DNA of 64,000 bases from Pseudomonas sp. TMP9 (GTDB taxonomy: Bacteria > Pseudomonadota > Gammaproteobacteria > Pseudomonadales > Pseudomonadaceae), in contig NZ_CP149803.1 in the NCBI RefSeq assembly GCF_037943105.1, forward strand, positions 2,398,001-2,462,000. The letters run 5' to 3'. The position numbers and the translations under genes were made by a program. A model generated the notes under the pieces. That model was given only the letters and a program-made list of their open reading frames with translations. It did not search any database and had not been told where the DNA came from. How positions within the stretch are numbered: the stretch's first letter is position 1; every line of letters starts with the position of its first letter. Below, piece after piece: positions 30,309-37,484 of this stretch.

Positions 30309-31427
30309 TCACGCACGGAAAGCATTGCATGCGTCGATGGTTCGATCGATCCAAGTATCCGCAAGCCCTGGATAGAGAGGCAGACTGAGTACTTCGCCAG
30401 CCAGCTGGCTGGACAACGGCAAGTTCAGATTGGCGAAGCCTTGGTAAGCCTGCTGTTTATGAATTGGAATGGGATAGTGAATTAGGCTCGGCACACCGCT
30501 GCGCTCCAAATGAGCCTGGAGCGCTTCACGCTGTTCGCAGCGAAGCACAAACTGATGCCAGACATGACTGCTCGCAACTGCCGGCGCTTGCGGCAAACGC
30601 AGGTGTGGATTACAGATCTCGGCGATGTAGCGTGTGGCTATCCTTCGGCGAGCGCATGCATCACTTTCCATGCGCAGCAGTTTCACTCGTAGAAATGCAG
30701 CCTGAAGCTCATCCAACCGCGAGTTGACACCCTGAACCTCGTGCACGTACTTGCGGCTAGAGCCATAGCTGCGCAGCTTACGCACCTGCTCGGCAAGCGC
30801 ATCGTCGGGCGTGGTCAAAGCTCCGGCATCGCCGAGCGCCCCAATATTTTTTACCGGAAAAAAACTGAAACCCGCCGCGTCGCCAAGCGAGCCGGCTGAC
30901 CGACCCTGAGCGTCAAGAGCACCATGGGCTTGGGCCGCATCTTCGATAAGCAAAAGATCATAACGATCAGCGAGTGCCCGCAAACTCCCCATATCGGCGA
31001 GCTGACCATAGAGGTGCACGGCGATCACGGCTCTGGTTCGCGCACCGATAGCCGCTTCAACAGCGGCAGAATCTATGTTGAACGTTACGCTATCAGGTTC
31101 CACCAGCACTGGAGTCAACCCGGCCTCGCTTACAGCCAAGGCAGTGGCGATAAAGCTGTTGTCCGGCAGAATGACTTCGTCGCCCTCAACCAAACGCCCC
31201 AACTGGATATAACCGCGCAGGATCAGGGTTAACGCATCAAGGCCGTTACCGACGCCAATAGCGTGTTGTACGCCGCACGCCGCAGCGTACTCTGCCTCAA
31301 ACGCAGAAACCTCCGCCCCCAGAACATACCAACCAGATCGGAGTACGCGCTGGAAAGCTTCGGTCAATGCGGCTTCATCGCGCAGATTAAGAGCAGCAAG
31401 ATCAAGAAAAGGAAACATGTTACTCAT
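30309..31427 (-). CDS. DegT/DnrJ/EryC1-family sugar aminotransferase (FdtB/QdtB type)
   Basis: PLP enzyme expected to transaminate the 3-keto sugar nucleotide made by the neighbouring ketoisomerase. The 372 aa include the PLP lysine in [16 protein letters not shown] (about Lys192), the typical EDAAQAHGA segment and the substrate-loop histidine region. The ATG overlaps the stop of the acetyltransferase gene (ATGAGTAA), so the two are coupled. The 147 nt between it and the ketoisomerase gene holds no recognisable gene. Confidence 0.88.
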   Translation of the reverse strand: MSNMFPFLDLAALNLRDEAALTEAFQRVLRSGWYVLGAEVSAFEAEYAAACGVQHAIGVGNGLDALTLILRGYIQLGRLVEGDEVILPDNSFIATALAVSEAGLTPVLVEPDSVTFNIDSAAVEAAIGARTRAVIAVHLYGQLADMGSLRALADRYDLLLIEDAAQAHGALDAQGRSAGSLGDAAGFSFFPVKNIGALGDAGALTTPDDALAEQVRKLRSYGSSRKYVHEVQGVNSRLDELQAAFLRVKLLRMESDACARRRIATRYIAEICNPHLRLPQAPAVASSHVWHQFVLRCEQREALQAHLERSGVPSLIHYPIPIHKQQAYQGFANLNLPLSSQLAGEVLSLPLYPGLADTWIDRTIDACNAFRA

Positions 31428-31884
31428 CCAGATAGCGCACGATACGTGCAGGATTACCTACAACAAGTGCGCGCGGTGGGACGTCACGAGTGACGACAGC
31501 GCCAGCACCGACCATCGCGCAGCTACCAATAGTAAGACCCGGCAAAATGACGGCAGCAGCGCCGATCGATACGCCTTGTTCAATCACGGTCTCGGCAAAG
31601 CTATCGGGGTAATGCTTGGAGCGCGGTAAGCGATCATTGGTAAATGTGGCATTAGGGCCGATAAACACATCGTCAGCAACACGCAAACCATCCCACAGAT
31701 AGACTCCACACTTCACCGTCACCCGATCACCCAGAACTACATCGTTCTCGATGAAGCAGTGCGCATTTATATTGCAGTCCCGCCCTATACGCGCCCGCTG
31801 CAAAATCACCACGTACTGCCAAACCGAAGTGCCTTCGCCGATCGACTGGCTTTGAACGTCCGCAGATGGATGAATGGATGCCAT
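31420..31884 (-). CDS. Left-handed beta-helix sugar N-acetyltransferase (FdtC/QdtC type)
   Basis: A 154-residue hexapeptide-repeat acetyltransferase with repeated I/V-G-X-X units ([32 protein letters not shown]) and the family mark [10 protein letters not shown]. Expected to N-acetylate the 3-amino group to give dTDP-Qui3NAc or Fuc3NAc. The ATG at 31884 has GAGG at good distance. First gene of the minus-strand set acetyltransferase-aminotransferase-ketoisomerase-glycosyltransferase, diverging from the TagB-like operon. rmlAB, needed for the precursor, is not in the window. Confidence 0.87.
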   Translation of the reverse strand: MASIHPSADVQSQSIGEGTSVWQYVVILQRARIGRDCNINAHCFIENDVVLGDRVTVKCGVYLWDGLRVADDVFIGPNATFTNDRLPRSKHYPDSFAETVIEQGVSIGAAAVILPGLTIGSCAMVGAGAVVTRDVPPRALVVGNPARIVRYLDE

Positions 31885-32009
31885 ATATCGCCTCACTTAC
31901 TGAATGGATGAGGGTAGCAAGCCTGATTTGCAGCGTCACGGAAGAACACCTTAACGGCCAGCGGATTTCCAGTAACATGAGCCAACAGTAATTGCCAGGA
32001 TTGGACGGC

Positions 32010-33074
32010 ATGGCGAGCGAACTCGATCGTATTGGTTTTTTGATTCATAATCCTGAGATGTTTAATCACTATCACGCTGTTTGGCAACACCTGCCAGCGG
32101 GCAGTGTGGAAATCGCGGTCACCGGCAAAACCCAGCAAGATATTGATACGGTCATAGCAGCCAGCGAACGGCGGAATTTACCTTGGCGTGATGCCCGTGA
32201 GCGGCTGGCACGCAAGGAACGCTACAACACACTGGTCTCCAGCTTTCCACAACACTATCTGCGCGGCGCCGACTCCCCTTACCTGCCCAAATCTATCGGC
32301 CGCTGCAACCTGAGGTTCATGTACGCCAATGGCAAGGCAGGCTGGAACTTTCAACCGTGGAATCAACAGTACGACAGCATCCTGTGTTTTGGCCCATACC
32401 AGGCTGAACATCTGGAGTTCTGCCGGAACACGCTAAAAGTCCAGATGGGTTACCCGCGCTTTGACCGCTTCTTCAACCAACCACTCGATCGCATTGCGAG
32501 CCTGACCGCACTCAAACTTGATCCGTCGCGCAAGACTGTAGTGTGGCTACCTACCTGGAGCACACTGAGCTCAATTGATCTGTTCGCAGTCGCTATCGCC
32601 CGGCTGCAAACGCACTACAACGTGATCGTCAAGCCACACCCCATCACCCTAACCGACGAGCCTGCACGCATGCGCGAGCTCGAGCGGTTCAACTGTGTGA
32701 TTCGTGAGCACATCGATAACGTCGAGTTGTTCCAGCTGGCCGACTTCCTGCTCTGTGACTACGGTGGCTCAGCTTTCGGCGGTATCTATACCGACCGTAA
32801 TGTACTGCTCCTAGACCTGCCTAACGCCGAGAGCGATCCGTTAATGGGTGAAGACTCCTCCGACATCTGGTTACGCAAGTACATGCCACACCTCACTGCT
32901 CAGCAGGCCGGAAGGCTAGAGGAGATGCTCGATGACGAAGCCTTATGGGCGGCCCAGCGCAGCGTGCGCGCCAGCCTCAGTCAGTACTACTTCGCCCCAT
33001 TTTATGGTTACGCCGGCCAGGTTGCTGCCCTGGCTATTGCCAACGCTGCACGCTCACTAGCAGGAAGAGCCTAA
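32010..33074 (+). CDS. CDP-glycerol glycerophosphotransferase-like (TagB/SpsB family) transferase
   Basis: A 354-residue GT-B protein. The C-terminal half has the family pattern KTVVWLPTWS, VIVKPHPITLTDEP and LFQLADFLLCDYGGSAFGGIYTDRNVLLLDLP. The conserved His in KPHP and the DYGGSAF motif (replacing the usual DYSS) are the catalytic region. Classical members move a phospho-polyol from a CDP donor to a sugar hydroxyl. Here the gene is coupled (TAATG) to the APS-kinase-like gene of the proposed phosphoramidate pathway, so transfer of phosphoramidate from a CDP-type donor is a tempting role. The ATG at 32010 has AGGA upstream; a TTG at 31992 is less likely. Confidence 0.8.
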   Translation: MASELDRIGFLIHNPEMFNHYHAVWQHLPAGSVEIAVTGKTQQDIDTVIAASERRNLPWRDARERLARKERYNTLVSSFPQHYLRGADSPYLPKSIGRCNLRFMYANGKAGWNFQPWNQQYDSILCFGPYQAEHLEFCRNTLKVQMGYPRFDRFFNQPLDRIASLTALKLDPSRKTVVWLPTWSTLSSIDLFAVAIARLQTHYNVIVKPHPITLTDEPARMRELERFNCVIREHIDNVELFQLADFLLCDYGGSAFGGIYTDRNVLLLDLPNAESDPLMGEDSSDIWLRKYMPHLTAQQAGRLEEMLDDEALWAAQRSVRASLSQYYFAPFYGYAGQVAALAIANAARSLAGRA

Positions 33075-33592
33075 TGGTCATCTGGCTGATCGGCCTATCG
33101 GGCTCCGGTAAAACCACCCTAGGCAAAGAAATAGTCAGTCAGTGGAAAACCAGCGCGCCCAACACTGTCTTGGTTGACGGTGACGAGGTGCGGCGAATAT
33201 TTCGCCAAGACACCCAAGCAGCCGATTACAGCATGGCCGGGCGGCGACTCAATGCCGAGCGTATTTTCGAGCTTTGCGCCTGGCTCGACGCCCAGAATAT
33301 CAATGTGGTGTGCAGCATATTGTCGATCTTCCCCGACCTGCGCGCACGCAACCGGGAACAGTTCCAACGTTATTTTGAGGTGTACCTTAACCCGCCGATG
33401 CAGACGCTATTGGAACGCGACACCAAAGGCCTTTATCGCAAGGCCCTGGCCGGCGAAATGAACGATATGGTGGGCGTGGATATTGCCTTTCCAGCGCCAA
33501 CGGCTGCTGACTTGGAAATTGACACCAGCCAGCCAGGCGATGTCAGCGCACTGGCACGTCATATTATTGAGCAGGCACAAGAATCGGCATGA
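33074..33592 (+). CDS. APS-kinase-like protein, predicted cytidine diphosphoramidate kinase (Cj1415-like)
   Basis: P-loop kinase, 172 aa. Walker A GLSGSGKT (7-14), DGDEVRRIF (35 on), RRLNAERI and the late RDTKGLYRKALAGE are APS-kinase features, but the usual SPF loop reads SIFPDLRARNR. No sulfurylase, PAPS reductase or sulfotransferase gene is near, so sulfate activation is unlikely. In C. jejuni the homologue Cj1415 phosphorylates the 3'-OH of cytidine diphosphoramidate; the other three enzymes of that route lie 3-6 kb away here. The ATG shares its A with the previous stop, and the end overlaps the next gene by 4 nt. Confidence 0.8.
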   Translation: MVIWLIGLSGSGKTTLGKEIVSQWKTSAPNTVLVDGDEVRRIFRQDTQAADYSMAGRRLNAERIFELCAWLDAQNINVVCSILSIFPDLRARNREQFQRYFEVYLNPPMQTLLERDTKGLYRKALAGEMNDMVGVDIAFPAPTAADLEIDTSQPGDVSALARHIIEQAQESA

Positions 33593-34164
33593 GCAGCGTC
33601 AGCTATCCCTACAGCCAAAGCAACCGCCTGGAAGAGCGCAACACCTATTTCTATAGCGAGTATCACGGCGCAGCATTCTTTCCTGCTTGGCGCGCCAGCC
33701 GGCAGGCAGCATTGGCCTGCCTCCCAGAGCCGCAACGCCTCGGTTTATCCCTCCCCTACCTTGCCATAACGAATGGCTTCAACACTGCAGCACTGCTCGC
33801 TGGTTTGCTTACGGACGCATCCGACAATCTGCAGAACAGACGCACTGCCGAGCGCCTGCTGCAACGTTTCGAAGTCAGCAAACGTCTCTATCGCAGCTAC
33901 AACAGCGACTTCAGAGCCGTGCTCGACAGTGGATATGAAGAGCTGGAGCTTTACCTGCAGTTCGCCTCGCTATGCCTGCACTACGCCGCACAGCCAAATT
34001 CGCTGCCCTTCCTCAATGGCATGCTGAAGAGCCTGGACAGCTTAATATCCATCAAGGAACGCCTGTGCCCGGAACAAGGCGCGCATTTGGCGTGGCTAAT
34101 CCACGCCGAACATAAGTGGGTGACAGACGTTGCTGCAGCCGTGGCGGTAGAAATAACTCAATGA
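33589..34164 (+). CDS. Conserved-context hypothetical protein, alpha-helical
   Basis: I do not recognise this 191-residue protein. It has no signal peptide or membrane helix and is predicted mainly helical (ASRQAALACLPEPQRL, DNLQNRRTAERLLQRFEVSKRLYRSY, ELYLQFASLCLHYA). It overlaps the kinase gene by 4 nt (ATGA) at one end and the formyltransferase-like gene by 4 nt at the other, so it is made in step with both and probably acts in the same decoration pathway. Confidence 0.75.
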   Translation: MSSVSYPYSQSNRLEERNTYFYSEYHGAAFFPAWRASRQAALACLPEPQRLGLSLPYLAITNGFNTAALLAGLLTDASDNLQNRRTAERLLQRFEVSKRLYRSYNSDFRAVLDSGYEELELYLQFASLCLHYAAQPNSLPFLNGMLKSLDSLISIKERLCPEQGAHLAWLIHAEHKWVTDVAAAVAVEITQ

Positions 34165-34880
34165 CATATCTAAACGATGTAGTGCTAATTGCGGCCCACA
34201 GCGCACGCAGCCAAGCCTATGTGCAAACGCTAGCCGCGCATGAGCTGATGCCGTCCCATGCCCTCGTGCTTGGCGAGGCACCGCCCAGTGAAGCCGGACC
34301 ACTCGCCCCGGCAAAGATCGTGTCGGGGGTTCTTCTCCCGGACCTGAGCATTCCCCTGAGCAAAACCCTGGCCGACGCCGGCGTGCCCAGCACTTACCTC
34401 GCGACCCGTGACATCAATGCAACAGAGGTTCTTAAGGCCGTACGTGACCTTGCCCCGCGCCTGGTGATTTTTTCCGGCTATGGTGGCCACATCGTAAAGG
34501 CCCCACTAATCGAACTGGGTATCCCACTGCTGCACATACACAGCGGCTGGCTTCCAGAGTATCGGGGCAGTACTACGGTCTACTACAGCCTGCTGGAGGA
34601 ACGCACCTGTGCCGCCAGCGCAATACTCCTCGACACCCACATTGATACGGGCCCAGTACTGGCGCGAAAACACTATCCGGCACCGCCCATGGGTACCGAC
34701 ATAGATCGACGTTATGACACGGCGATTCGCGCCGACCTGCTGCTGCAGGTACTACGTCGCTACCAGGCCAGCGGCAAACTGGACGCGCTCATGCACCAGC
34801 AGCGGGAGGACGGCAATACCTATTACGTCATCCATCCGTTACTCAAGCATTTGGCTTTGCTAAGCCTGCCCGAGAACTGA
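34161..34880 (+). CDS. Formyltransferase-fold protein, possible sugar or nucleotide-sugar formyltransferase
   Basis: A 239-residue protein with the 10-formyl-THF transferase fold: LHIHSGWLPEYRGSTTVYYSLLEE (about 124 on) followed by DTHIDTGPVL with the catalytic Asp162. The usual Asn of the Asn-His-Asp triad is His125 here, while His127 and Asp162 are kept. It lacks the C-terminal OB domain of methionyl-tRNA formyltransferase. Role is inferred from context: N-formylation of an amino sugar in the flagellar glycan, or a related transfer. Last gene of the coupled plus-strand operon. Confidence 0.7.
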   Translation: MTYLNDVVLIAAHSARSQAYVQTLAAHELMPSHALVLGEAPPSEAGPLAPAKIVSGVLLPDLSIPLSKTLADAGVPSTYLATRDINATEVLKAVRDLAPRLVIFSGYGGHIVKAPLIELGIPLLHIHSGWLPEYRGSTTVYYSLLEERTCAASAILLDTHIDTGPVLARKHYPAPPMGTDIDRRYDTAIRADLLLQVLRRYQASGKLDALMHQQREDGNTYYVIHPLLKHLALLSLPEN

Positions 34881-34913
34881 TGCAGCAACAAAGACGTCCA
34901 CGTCGATAGCGGC

Positions 34914-36116
34914 TCAGGTAAAGGGTTGGCCTTGATAGCTATAGTGCTTGCGAGCCTCATGGAGGTTCATCCGCCGCTGGGCAGCAGGCAACACCTGAGA
35001 GCGGCGACGCAACACGACAAACAATTTATCGACATCCTGACTAGGCACGAATGCCTTGGTCATCTTGCTGTCTACCAGCTCAAAGTAGCGCTCCATAATG
35101 TCGAACTTATGATCGAGATCGCCATCGTCCCCTGCCGTCCCAGCACCTGGACCGAACACATTGTGGCTTTCGAAAAACAACCAGCCATCTTCATTAGTAA
35201 GGTGCCAAAGCTTGGCCACAAAGCTTTCAAACTCGACAGACAGATTACCGTCGATCGTGCAGTGATTGGCGAAGGAAAGCACAACGTCATAGCGTTTGAG
35301 AGGCGCCCAACTGCTGAAGTCTGCAACCTCAAAGTGAACGTTGCGCTGATCAAGTGCCTCTGCGGTGATGCGACCAATCTCGACCAGAAAGGGGTTGTAC
35401 TCCACAGCATCAACTGAGCCCGCATGACGGGCCAGCTCGATAGCCATAAAGCCATTGTTACAACCGATTTCCAAGACACTCATGGCGGGTTTCAGCCACG
35501 AGGTGAAGCCATAGGCCTGCAAACGTACTTCAGTCGGTTTGACACCGGCCAGACCGATGCGGGCATAACCTTGATAGGCATAGCCCCCGCAGTAGGGTTT
35601 CCCCCAGTGCTTGTTCTGCATGTCCAATAAACTGAATACTCGATCGAGCAGTTCGGTGCGTTGCGGTGCCACCAGCTGCGTCACCACCAGATCACGCCAC
35701 GTGTAGTAACGCGCCAAGAACCCGAACGATGAATCACCGACAGGATTAGCACTACTCAGATAGCTCAGCAGCTGATGCATCAGAGTACCTGGCTGATCCG
35801 CATCCCCCTGCTCTAATACCCATTGCGCGCTGCTGATTTCTATCTGAGCCATAGTGGCGGGCACCCATAGCTGCTCACGCAGACCTTTGACAAGCTGCTG
35901 CATGTTTGGATGCTGGGCACAGACATCTGGCCAGAGCGCCTCCAAATAAACGGGACTCAGCAATACCCTCATGCATAACTGCTCCCATAAAGCGTCCACC
36001 TCTTGAGCACTTATCGCCTGTAAATACTCGCGGGCCTTTTGCTCCAGCGTGTCAGCGGGACGAGGAAAGCGGCTCAGAATCGTAAGAACTGTTTGCCGGG
36101 GGAAACACAAAGGCAT
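34914..36116 (-). CDS. Class I SAM-dependent methyltransferase
   Basis: In 400 aa the first 190 or so residues form an unrecognised helical domain. A Rossmann methyltransferase domain follows, with motif I VLEIGCNNGF (about 213), VDAVEYNPFL, FEVADFSS and VLSFANHCTI. It is the last gene of the minus-strand operon with the glutamine kinase, amidotransferase and cytidylyltransferase genes, the place where C. jejuni has its MeOPN methyltransferases Cj1419/Cj1420, so O-methylation of a phosphoramidate is a reasonable guess. It could instead methylate a sugar. GGAG precedes the ATG. Confidence 0.8.
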   Translation of the reverse strand: MPLCFPRQTVLTILSRFPRPADTLEQKAREYLQAISAQEVDALWEQLCMRVLLSPVYLEALWPDVCAQHPNMQQLVKGLREQLWVPATMAQIEISSAQWVLEQGDADQPGTLMHQLLSYLSSANPVGDSSFGFLARYYTWRDLVVTQLVAPQRTELLDRVFSLLDMQNKHWGKPYCGGYAYQGYARIGLAGVKPTEVRLQAYGFTSWLKPAMSVLEIGCNNGFMAIELARHAGSVDAVEYNPFLVEIGRITAEALDQRNVHFEVADFSSWAPLKRYDVVLSFANHCTIDGNLSVEFESFVAKLWHLTNEDGWLFFESHNVFGPGAGTAGDDGDLDHKFDIMERYFELVDSKMTKAFVPSQDVDKLFVVLRRRSQVLPAAQRRMNLHEARKHYSYQGQPFT

Positions 36117-36133
36117 GGTGAGCGCTCCAAAGC

Positions 36134-36874
36134 TTAATGAGTCAGGTCAGCCACAGAAAATAGCCGGTGATAGAGCGCCAAATCATCTGCCGCATCCACT
36201 TCGCCCCATACTCCTTGAACGGGCGACACCGCAATTTGCCAATCGGCCTGCAAGCCAAGACGTAACAGCGTGGTCATATCCAACCGATCCACCTCTGCTT
36301 CACTGTAACCGGCCAACAGCTCGCGCACTTGCGCCCAGCCCGTTGGGGTGAACTTCAGCAGGCCCATATACTGCCCTTCGATCTCGGCTACATTGCTGCA
36401 GCGCTCACCGATGGTAGCCAAATAGCCGGCGCTATCCAGACGAAAGCTTTCGGCGTCAGCAAGAGGATCGTCAAAGCGTTGAGACCACAGCGCGTGCCAG
36501 TGTGGGTCGTAAGCTATCGCCAGATCTTGCTTAGCAGCCGCTAACCCAGAAACGGTTGCCGCACTGTAAAAAATGTCGCTGTAACTGACGATGCAATCTT
36601 CCGCAGCCAGCCAGCTATCGGCGGCCAATAATGTGCGCACCATATTGCTCTGCTGCCAGCGCGGGTTTTCAAAATAAGTTAACGGCTCAGCGAAGCATTC
36701 AGCGCGGTAACCACGCACCACAGCCAGTTGCTCGATACCTGCCCCGTGCAACGCCGTTAGCTGCCAATCCAGCAAGCGTCGACCATGCAGACGAGCAAAG
36801 CACTTGGGTTCGAGGGTAGTCAATTCGCCCATACGGCTGCCGCGGCCTGCCGCGAGAATGATGGCATGTGTCAT
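36134..36874 (-). CDS. Nucleotidyltransferase, predicted CTP:phosphoglutamine cytidylyltransferase (Cj1416-like)
   Basis: GT-A-fold nucleotidyltransferase, 246 aa, of the phosphocholine cytidylyltransferase-like family. The nucleotide loop is AIILAAGRGSRMGELT (4-19), the conserved Lys follows in LEPKCFARL, and SNMVRTLLAADSWL and VSYSDIFY are the substrate-pocket signatures. In C. jejuni Cj1416 joins CTP to L-glutamine phosphate. The ATG at 36874 lies 7 nt after the amidotransferase stop with GGAATGA as ribosome binding site. A choline-phosphate role is the main alternative, but no LicA/LicD-type genes are near. Confidence 0.82.
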   Translation of the reverse strand: MTHAIILAAGRGSRMGELTTLEPKCFARLHGRRLLDWQLTALHGAGIEQLAVVRGYRAECFAEPLTYFENPRWQQSNMVRTLLAADSWLAAEDCIVSYSDIFYSAATVSGLAAAKQDLAIAYDPHWHALWSQRFDDPLADAESFRLDSAGYLATIGERCSNVAEIEGQYMGLLKFTPTGWAQVRELLAGYSEAEVDRLDMTTLLRLGLQADWQIAVSPVQGVWGEVDAADDLALYHRLFSVADLTH

Positions 36875-36881
36875 TAACAAC

Positions 36882-37484
36882 TCATTCCTTATTCAGACAT
36901 TGCGCAAGAAGTATTTTGTCCAGTTCGGCAAAAGGCATCTCTCGCTCCGGGTGCCACATTATCCCCATGACTGGCAGATGTTCGTGGGTGAAAGCCTCGA
37001 CAACACCGTCATCACTCCGCGCCAGCACCTGCAGGGGTGCGCGGAGCTCTCGGCACGCCCACTGGTGATAGCTATTGACCGAAAAAGTACGGCCATTAAT
37101 CGACACCTGATGACGGTTACCTACATGTCCTGTCACGCGCTCTAGGGGAATGCCGAACGCATCCAGCACCAGTTGCGCGCCACGGCATAGTGCGAAAAGC
37201 GGAATCTGCTCAGCCAGCGCACGGGCCAATAAAGCACGCTCCACGGCATCACGTTCGGGGGCATCTCCGCCGTAGCTAGCCAAATCATTCCCACCAGAAA
37301 GAATCACAGCACAGGGACGCAGATGCTCCCATAGCGCCGCTAATCTCTCGAGGTTATTAGGTACAGGCACAGGCAGCAGGTCACTCGCTGCCAGCCAATC
37401 CAACAGGCGCTGATCGAGCGTATCGCGGCGCTCACCTCGATCAGGCAAAACGTCGACCCGCTGACTGACCAGCACCGTCTTCAC
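36882..37484 (-). CDS. Class I glutamine amidotransferase, predicted gamma-glutamyl-CDP-amidate hydrolase (Cj1417-like)
   Basis: A 200-residue free-standing amidotransferase domain with the full Cys-His-Glu triad: Cys100 in FALCRGAQ, His178 and Glu180 in MWHPERE; GGNDLASYGG gives the oxyanion region. It resembles gamma-glutamyl-GABA hydrolases (PuuD) but is shorter and sits between the glutamine kinase and cytidylyltransferase genes, matching Cj1417, which frees cytidine diphosphoramidate from CDP-glutamine. Start is GTG at 37484 overlapping the kinase TGA (GTGA) with GAGG at good spacing. Confidence 0.83.
   Translation of the reverse strand: MKTVLVSQRVDVLPDRGERRDTLDQRLLDWLAASDLLPVPVPNNLERLAALWEHLRPCAVILSGGNDLASYGGDAPERDAVERALLARALAEQIPLFALCRGAQLVLDAFGIPLERVTGHVGNRHQVSINGRTFSVNSYHQWACRELRAPLQVLARSDDGVVEAFTHEHLPVMGIMWHPEREMPFAELDKILLAQCLNKE

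Noticed and set aside
33074-33592. Annotation as CysC for sulfate assimilation
   Set aside because: No sulfate-assimilation or sulfotransferase gene is near; the SPF loop is altered; context fits a CDP-amidate kinase better.
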